DNA from: Eupeodes corollae
Lineage: Eukaryota > Arthropoda > Insecta > Diptera > Syrphidae
DNA length: 64,000 bases
Direction of reading: 5' to 3'
NCBI RefSeq assembly: GCF_945859685.1
Contig: NC_079149.1
Coordinates: forward strand, 5,987,118-6,051,117
Below are positions 57,361 through 64,000 of this stretch, in pieces; within the stretch, counting starts at the first letter, position 1; the number at the start of each line of letters is the position of its first letter. Below the pieces are notes generated by a model. That model worked only from the letters and a program-made list of their open reading frames with translations, did not search any database and had not been told where the DNA came from. Both the position numbers and the translations under genes were made by a program.

Positions 57361-58300
57361 GCCATAACTATTTTGACAGAGTGAATATCTAGTTATTTTG
57401 ATATTTAAAAGATTTTTTTGGCAAAACTGAAATAGGAATTGGATCTTAGGCAAAAACTGGATAATTTGATGGCACAGTTATTCTATTATAATTAGATTGA
57501 TTAGTGAATAAAAATATAAATCTCTTTTTGTTATGGCATAATTATTTTGACAGTTTTATTTAAACTTAAAAAAAAACACAATTTGTAGAACTTAAAAGTA
57601 AATTATTGATAAATTAGTAGAAAATGTAGCCTCCTATAGCATCTATGACTATTTGAAATTGTCTTGGAACTGATTCTACAAGTTTCTGCAGCATTTCTTG
57701 AGGTATTTCTTCCCAAAGAGCTTTCACCTCAAAAATGGTCTCATCCCTCCTGCGACTTAATGATGAATTCCTCTTTCCACACATTTTATATAACATTTAA
57801 GTTAGGGTTTTGGGGTGGCCAGTTGAGGGTTTCCAACCCAATGTCATTCAGAAATTTGGTGATCATTTTGCTTTTGTGGCAAGGGCATTATTTTGTTGAA
57901 AATTGAAAGAGTTTCCAATGAGTCCATCGCCAGATGGAAATGCGTTCTCATTTAACACATCTAAATATTTGCTTTTATTCATGGAGCCATCGATTGGGAC
58001 TAGGTCCCAATGACCGCTTGCAGAAATGCATCCCCAAAACATTACTGATCCACCACCATGGGGCATGGTCAAAAAGACTAGAGCAAACTTTGTATGCATT
58101 TCTTTCCGCATTCGAACAGATTTTTTTAAGGTGATTCATGAAACTCAAAGGAATTTTCATCAGTCCATAAAACTTTGTTCCAGAAGCTAAGAGGCTTATT
58201 TACATATTCTCTCGCGACTTGCAATCTTTTTAATTTGTTCTTAGGAGTTATAAATGGTATCTTTCTTACGGTATAAGTCCCAAAATTACATTACTTATGA
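57361..58300 (-). mobile_element. Dead Tc1-like transposon with one IR/DR-type end
   Basis: The minus strand encodes FWNKVLWTDENSFEF, GGGSVMFWGCISASGHWDLVPIDGSMNKSKYLDVL, FNFQQNNALATKAK (QQDN changed to QQNN, second catalytic Asp lost), NWPPQNPNLN and the C-terminal ETIFEVKALWEEIPQEMLQKLVES. The IENLW motif carrying the last acidic residue is interrupted by a stop. Beyond the C-terminus, two direct repeats, GCCATAACTATTTTGACAG (57361) and GGCATAATTATTTTGACAG (57535), lie 174 bp apart as in an IR/DR terminus. The other end is missing. Confidence 0.88.
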
Positions 58301-58805
58301 TGGAATTAATATTGATTTTTCGTTTAAAAATGTTTGTCTCGTGCTTATTCTAAAAAAATTAAAAAACTGAATTTTCGCGCTCCAAAAAAAACATAAATAA
58401 ACTAAAAACATTTAAAATGTTAGACTTCTTTGTGATGCAAATTCTTTTCTTTATGAATAGATTAAAAGTATCAATTTTGTACATAAAGGTGACTATTTTA
58501 ATATTTTGTTTTGTAAAACATTCAAAAAACATTTGATGCGCCTGCATCTCAGATTTAGAAATTAAAATTTCCAAAAAAAATTGTATTAAACATAAAACAA
58601 CAAATTTTTGTGCGAAAAAAAAGATTTTATGTCAATAAACTGCATCCATAAAGATCAATTCTTTATTTCATCATAAAATTACATACATAGGTTTGCAGTA
58701 CTAATTTGAGCAAAGTATAACGTGTTTTGTTAAAATTGTCTTTAATCAACTTAGTTCTCATTTTTAATCAACATATTGATTGACGCTGTTTAAAAAAATA
58801 CTTAC
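58301..58805. other. Intronic or intergenic AT-rich DNA
   Basis: Between the dead Tc1-like element and the donor of the signal-peptide exon. No feature recognised. Confidence 0.55.
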
Positions 58806-58986
58806 ACGCATTGAATTCCTCAAAAAATTTCCCCTCCTTTGGCAAATCCTTTTGTATTGCATTTTTCAATTCCGGTCCAACTACTGTGTTATAAGCTGAA
58901 TTATAGTTAACACCTTCACTTAAGAGTGTTAATTCAGTTAAAACCATTAAACCAACAATGGACACTAAAAACTCATTGATTCTCAT
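58806..58986 (-). CDS. Orphan signal-peptide exon, likely alternative first exon of gene B
   Basis: The first ATG after an in-frame stop opens 60 codons plus one base: MRINEFLVSIVGLMVLTELT begins a convincing signal peptide (core about 5-24, cleavage near SEG/VN). A short polar segment follows, then a strong donor (T/GTAAGTAT at 58805). The phase 1 end equals that of the first exons of genes A and B. No clip or protease exon lies between here and gene B exon 1, so splicing to 46004 (giving TTG at the join) is the simplest reading. A separate gene with unrecognised exons, or splicing to another phase 1 acceptor, cannot be excluded. Confidence 0.6.
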
Positions 58987-61779
58987 TTTCTTATATTGCA
59001 ACTGATGCTGCTGATGTTGATGAGATGTTATGTTATGATGACGATAATGATGGGAACTTTCGATTTCTTTAATTAGCGTTATTATTTTTCTTTTTGTCCA
59101 CACTCAAACAAAATATTAACCCAAAAAACCCGCACAATTTTTACCTTCCGTGTTAATTTGGGACTTTTAATTTACAAAATTAACATTTTAATCAAAAATA
59201 AACACTGATTATGTAAGACACAAAGAAGATAAAGAGTTCAAAAGAAAGCTGCAATTATTGTTATTGGGAAAAAAAGTATAATTCTTCCCAAACGACATAA
59301 CCGACCGACGACAGCGACAACAATTGACGATGAAACAATGGACACCAACGACGACGACGAATATGACAACGATGGACGTTACAAACGACCAATCAAATAA
59401 TTACACACCTCGTTTTTACTCGAATTATAGGTACAATTTTACGCTCCCACAGTGACCGAAGGCTTTTAATGTAATGCTGATGGGATTTTTTCAGAAGCGG
59501 CTTACACCGCTAAACACCGCAACCAAACGACCCAAACGACTCTACTACGACGATCAGCGATCAGCTAGCGCGACAACAACCCAAACGAAGTGGAAAGTAA
59601 AAATATCTAGATACACCGACTACGACCGTAGTACAAAATGCCAAACTGACAAAAAGACATAACTAATACATTTTTATGCGTTTAAACATTTTTCAAAAGT
59701 ATTTTCATAGCTCGCAACAGCCACTGTGCCCCCCTTCGTCATCATCTCACTTCTGTCATTTACTATCATTCGAAATAAAAAAAAGCTTGTCCTACACCAA
59801 CCAACCAACCAATACAATGGCATGGCATCGATGGTAGATGATGACGATTTAACTAAAATATTGTTTTGTAATCCCAGTCCCAGCCCAGGGCACAAAAGAG
59901 AGCTTTACCAAAACGTAAATAAATACACAAGACGTGAAGAAGCAACAGACCGTTATATGACAACTGTGCAAATGCAGAAATGGCGTCGCGTCGAAGTTGC
60001 AGTAGCAGACATGCATTTCCGATTTTTACAAAAATTGTTGTTATTTTCTGCGACTTTGTGGGCGTTCAAAGTGATAAAAAGCCAGAGTGCGTGAAATTCC
60101 TGTTTCTGGTATTTTTTCTTGGGTTTTTCTCATAAAAGTGAAGTTTTTTTTTAAATTAATTTTATTGAAGTTAAACTCGCAAAAGAGAAAACCAGCTATT
60201 AGCACCACAGCACAGGTTCCTAGTAGATATACAATACAACTTAGTTATAAAACTACACGCAATGCAACAATTGTTGTATACAGTTTTTCTTTTTCTTTGC
60301 TAATTTTACCTCCATCAGCTGAAGATTATACACTTCTGGGGCTTTGAGACTTCTGTGGCGAAATAGACAAACCTGAGAAGAGTGTGTATCAGTTGCCTCT
60401 GTGGATAGAAATTGAGCTTCTGCACGGAATTCATCATATGACGTTAAGATAGAGAGAGAGAGAGAGAAAAATACAAAAACCCGAGTTTGCACTTCCATTT
60501 TTTTTACCACCTCCTATACAAGATCACGGTCACGGCTAACGACAGGGAAAGTGATTAATTGTCGTCGTGTGGTCGTTGTTCGTCTTATATAAAGAGACAC
60601 AGATGTTATTGGTAATAATAATATACCAATGCTCTATGATTGACCATATCCAAGCAAAACGTGTTTAATTTAAGGTAAGTTATTTATGTTCAACTAATAA
60701 TCAAATGGAAAATATGTGTATTTCTGATGCAGCAGTTCAATGAATTGTTTTATGTTGTTTTTTGTTTTGTATGATGGTTAATATAATTCCGGTTTTATGT
60801 TATTATTATTATTGTTTTCTTCTAGTAAATGTGTAATATGGCAATGATATTATAGTAGAGTACATAAACGTCATCAGGGGTGAATGAATTATAATCTTGA
60901 TTGCTTGAGAAATGCAAAAACAAAAGAGCTGAGCAACGAACTTTAAATGATTTAGAATTAATTTGTTTGCTTTTGATGCATTGTGATGAGGTGAATGAGG
61001 GTGGTTTTAAGAAGGCAGTTTTATAAATTGAATATATGGTTTATGCACAGTGAGCTCCATATTATTTAAGGTGACCCGTTTGAATACTTAACAAGTTCAT
61101 ATTTTCGTAAAAGATAGTTTTTTTTTATCTCTTCATTGTATATTTAAAGCTAAAAATTACTTAATTTAAATTAATATATTTTAAAATTTGTATGCATCTA
61201 CAAATGTTCATATAAGTTAAAAACATCTGAAGGTAGAAAATAATAACATAAGTTGGTATCCCCAACTAAGTTTCACAAAAATAGTCAATAAAAATAAACT
61301 ATACTTAATTAACTTCATTAATCCGGAAAGATGTGTCACTTATTAAATTTAAGTATTACAAGAAATTAGAATAAGGGATTAATAATATTTGGCTAGGAAT
61401 TATTGTGCTTTTAAAAAGGTGAAGAAAAAATAATATACAAATTATTTATTCATATATTACCTCTCATGTATGAATTATAAAATTTGGCATTAATAAAGCT
61501 GTGCTAGTTACATTCAACAGATTCCAAATTCAAACCAAAGAAAACAATAATTTGTATTAAAAAAAAAAACAATTATTTATTTATTTTTATTTCATCGTTA
61601 ACTCGTGAACTTAAAATAATAATTACACCAAAATACGCGGTTTACTTTTTTTTGCCACACTGACTTTTTTGATATTTTTTGCTTTAGTTGGTGATCATAA
61701 GAAAAAATTAATAGTTAAAAAAAAAGATTGTATTTTATTGAGTAATTTAAAATGTTTCGAAATAACACAGATCTTGTTA
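58987..61779. other. Upstream region of the orphan exon, no confirmed gene
   Basis: GC-richer low-complexity DNA at 59280-60100 (ACGACGACGA, ACCAACCAACC) probably includes the promoter and 5' UTR of the exon at 58806-58986. A 122-codon plus ORF (59726-60094) is not domain-like. A (GA)n tract lies at 60450-60472. A plus-strand TATATAAAG box (60586-60594) with an AAG/GTAAGT donor at 60674 is a possible start of an unseen plus-strand transcript. 60700-61780 is AT-rich and empty. Confidence 0.4.
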
Positions 61780-62740
61780 ACCAAAACTGTATTTTTTTAT
61801 AAATCTTAGATTTTCTTCCATGTTTCTGGTTAGTCCCTTTTAATTGCCCAGCAGTAATCCGCTAACATATTTGCCCTAGTACCGCTTTTTTATATTCAAA
61901 ATGTGTTGATGGAACCTCTCACCGTGCTCGTCGCTGACAGGCACTAAATTGTCAGGAAAAAAATCGAGGTGGGAGTCTTAAAAGTGGATCTTAAGTGACA
62001 TGTTGCAACCCAAAGCTTTATATGTCATTAACAGCTCGCTAACCAACTCCCTGTAGCTGTCACTCTTGTGGTTACCCAACAAATTTGCAACAACATTTTT
62101 AAAAACCTGCCATGCAGATTTTTCTAAATCGCTTAGTTCTTAGACGAGATCCTTATAATTCTGATTGTTTTTTTTGGACAAATTTAGATTCCGAACTAAA
62201 TCATTCAAGTCTCCTTGAGTTATGAAATGTGGCACGTTTGCGATTCCTTTAAACTGAAAGTCATCGTCCTCGTCAACATATTACCTGAAGTGAACGGGTG
62301 TGAATGGTCATTCTCAACAGACGTAGTTGCAACTAGTAATAGTTCTGGCAATTTTTTACAATTAGAGACTGGTCTTATAGCCGAAAATAAGTAAGGGTAA
62401 ATAACAGTATTTTTTTTCTGTATTTTATACCGTTTATGTCAGTGAGACAAAAATAGCAATCCGAAACGTGATCTCGCTGTTCAGTCCATATCATGGGTAC
62501 TGCAAACGGAATAGGTCGTGCACCTTTCTTCCAGTCGGTTGATTTTTCACACACGTTATGCAACACACATAAGGAGCCCAGGATTTTTCTTGATGGGCGA
62601 CAGAAAAACCAAAACATTGGTGATAACACTCCAACACAAGATTCGTAAGGTTTCGTCTTTGTTTTTTGAATGTCAGTTCTCCGTAAACATAACATAAATA
62701 GATAGGATCATTGTTACACTTCCTCGACATGTTCACAGGA
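61780..62740 (-). pseudogene. Broken copy of a dispersed arthropod zinc-binding protein family
   Basis: Minus-strand frames keep MSRKCNNDPIYLCYVYGELT, KSWAPYVCCITC, then (after a frame shift near 62545) PIPFAVPMIWTEQRDHVSDC with CYFCLTDINGI. A further block near 62265-61920 reads DDDFQFKGIANVPHFITQGD, CNMSLKIHF and PVSDEHGERFHQ. I recognise this order from an uncharacterised family present in many copies in arthropod genomes. Two in-frame stops (after DLV and after KIHF), the frame shift and a changed zinc ligand (CYVY for CYVC) show it is inactive. Function is unknown; the copy number suggests association with a mobile element. Confidence 0.7.
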
Positions 62741-63266
62741 TTAATAACAAAAAAATGCTAAAACAAAATGGTGTTAGGATGCAACAACAAATATTTTTAA
62801 AACGGTTTACTTGGAAGCGCTTCTGTTAACTTGCTGCGTAGTACAAGTTTTAAGTTATACCGTATCACAACAAAACTGAGACTAATTGACACGATTTAAT
62901 AATGAGTCTAGATTGAAAAAAACAAAATTAGCTATCAAGGTTCGTGTGACAAAACCAGTGTTGACCGGTGTAATCTTACAGATATACTCTCTAAAATGAA
63001 ATCCCATACCAGAGTGACAAAATTCTAGGGTCCAGTAGTATCTTAATGCCTTATGCCACCGAATAGCCTGACAAAATATAGGTTTTTTCAAGAATACTAC
63101 AAAAAATTAAATGCTTTAAATAACTATTTCGAGGTGGTTTTATTTAACGTCTGTGAAGCGTTTATTAAGGTCCACAAAAAAACTTACAGACTCGTGTAAT
63201 TTTTGGTTGAGTAGTAATTATAACTAATATTAAAGAAATTGTTGAGCACAACATAAAAATGCAATA
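62741..63266. other. Spacer, nothing identified
   Basis: Short AT-rich frames only. The 69-codon minus ORF at 62882 has no known feature. Confidence 0.5.
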
Positions 63267-63600
63267 CTAGCGGCCCGTTAAGGCTTCGCACGGGTAGATA
63301 TAAATAGGTACAGATATTTAAGTTATAATTTCTAATTGCATGCTAATTAAAACGATCATGAATCACTTAATTAAAAAAAATGTTATGCTTATCTTAAAGC
63401 CTCCCTGTACACTAAGTTGGTTGTGGTATTTATAGGCGGCAACCAACAAAACTTATTAATTTTCAGGAGATCCTACTCGACAAAGTGCCACATAAAATTG
63501 CCTGTGGGAAAAGCACTTTTTCCTTAAGTCGATACAAACTATGATAAAAGTTTTTCCCTGGGACAAACAATTTTTGAACGGCCGGTACATAAGTACATCT
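63267..63600 (-). mobile_element. Helitron 3' end with C-terminal helicase remnant, minus orientation
   Basis: Minus strand: QGKTFIIVCIDLRKKCFSHR then QFYVALCRVGSPEN followed by stops, the last motif of a Pif1-type Helitron helicase. Downstream lies a hairpin (CCCGT stem, loop, ACGGG; 63274-63294), then CCG and the terminal CTAG at 63270-63267 followed by T, as expected for insertion between A and T. It is 5'-truncated. Confidence 0.85.
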
Positions 63601-63672
63601 GAAGCAGTGTGGAGGGTATTAGAGTTGTACCTATTTATGTCCACCCGAGCGAAGCCGGGACCAGCCGCTAAT
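63601..63672 (+). mobile_element. Second Helitron 3' end, plus orientation
   Basis: GTACCTATTTATGTCCACCC is followed by the hairpin CCCGAGCGAAGCCGGG, then ACCAGCCG and terminal CTAA before T. It aligns with the inverse of the 63267 end (GTACCTATTTATATCTACCC plus hairpin and CTAG) and belongs to the same or a close family in opposite orientation. Confidence 0.75.
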
Positions 63673-64000
63673 ATTCTATAATATTGTAGAATAGTTGTCT
63701 GTCTTATCATTAATACTCTTCTCAGCGTATGCGATGAAAGACATTTTATGGCTAATTTTCTTGCACCTTCGGTTGGTTCTAATCGGAATTTCTAAACATT
63801 TCTATACTAATCTATTACTAAACATATGTTACTCAGTGACAGTGTTCTAATGTCAGAAGAATTATTAAAATCGGTTCAGTGCTTTTTGAGTTTCTTCGTT
63901 ACATACAAAAATACAAATATAATATTAGTGTAGAAATGTAGATAAATAAATCTTTGTTCAAAAACGAATTTTTTAGCAAGACATATTAATCATTTTAAAA
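63673..64000. other. Flank with a recurrent insect repeat tail
   Basis: 63860-63945 contains AAAATCGGTTCAGTGCTTTT followed by TTCGTTACATACAAAAATAC and TATAATATTAGTG, a tail like that at 38340-38435. It probably belongs to another short element. The window ends in AT-rich DNA. Confidence 0.4.

Noticed and set aside
59726..60094. 122-codon plus-strand ORF
   Set aside because: No recognisable domain, signal or splice structure. It lies in GC-richer DNA where long open frames are more frequent by chance.
60253..60510. Minus ORF with a signal-peptide-like start (FFSLSLSILTS)
   Set aside because: The hydrophobic stretch is created by a GA microsatellite. No downstream exon was found.
1..64000. 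CRISPR arrays, bacterial operons or viral genes
   Set aside because: No regularly spaced short repeats, ribosome-binding sites or viral gene order. The reverse-transcriptase matches are all non-LTR elements.

Overview
This is an AT-rich window of a nuclear animal genome, almost certainly an insect and most likely a brachyceran fly. It has long introns with GT-AG borders, a pair of Drosophila-type membrane/secreted S1A serine proteases, and many decayed LINEs, a tRNA-derived SINE, Tc1/Tc3-like elements, MITEs and Helitron ends. Nothing looks bacterial or viral.

Two multi-exon genes can be assembled with every splice phase consistent, both on the minus strand. Gene A (coding exons 14263 down to 2739, 975 aa) is a matriptase-like protease: N-terminal signal anchor, a six-cysteine clip-like knot, a long Thr/Ser/Pro-rich stalk and a C-terminal trypsin-like domain. 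It looks like the orthologue of Drosophila Notopleural (Np). Gene B (coding exons 50743 down to 40669, 515 aa) has a signal peptide, a clip-like knot, a His/Asn/Pro-rich linker and a trypsin-like domain, and resembles Drosophila CG8172. The two share exon sizes and phases around the catalytic domain, so they are tandem paralogues. A third signal-peptide exon (58986-58806) ends in the same phase as the first exons of A and B and has no downstream protease exons of its own that I could find. It is best read as an alternative first exon of gene B.

By region: 1-1560, two decayed LINE tails. 1860-14263, gene A, with a three-unit repeat and a GC-richer patch in its largest intron. 14264-30400, mostly unannotated AT-rich DNA with an I-like LINE (15.55-17.79 kb), an internally deleted Tc3-like transposon with almost perfect ends (22.12-22.84 kb), a LINE tail (25.6 kb) and a GC-richer low-complexity block (27.1-29.2 kb) that may hold the 5' exon or promoter of gene A. 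30.4-40 kb, a nest of LINEs, SINEs and an AT-rich dispersed repeat. 40.67-51 kb, gene B, whose introns carry a LINE, a MITE pair and two SINEs. 51-64 kb, more repeats, a dead Tc1-like element with part of an IR/DR end, the lone signal-peptide exon, a broken copy of a zinc-binding protein family that I recall as dispersed in arthropod genomes, and two oppositely oriented Helitron 3' ends.

Both proteases should act in the apical extracellular or cuticular matrix: stalk- or linker-tethered zymogens that stay disulfide-linked to the catalytic domain after activation. I did not find a clearly new biological system. The most useful leads are the alternative first exon, the AT-rich repeat with internal tandem units, the SINE family with one freshly flanked copy, the Helitron end pair and the intronic repeat beside the gene A protease exons.
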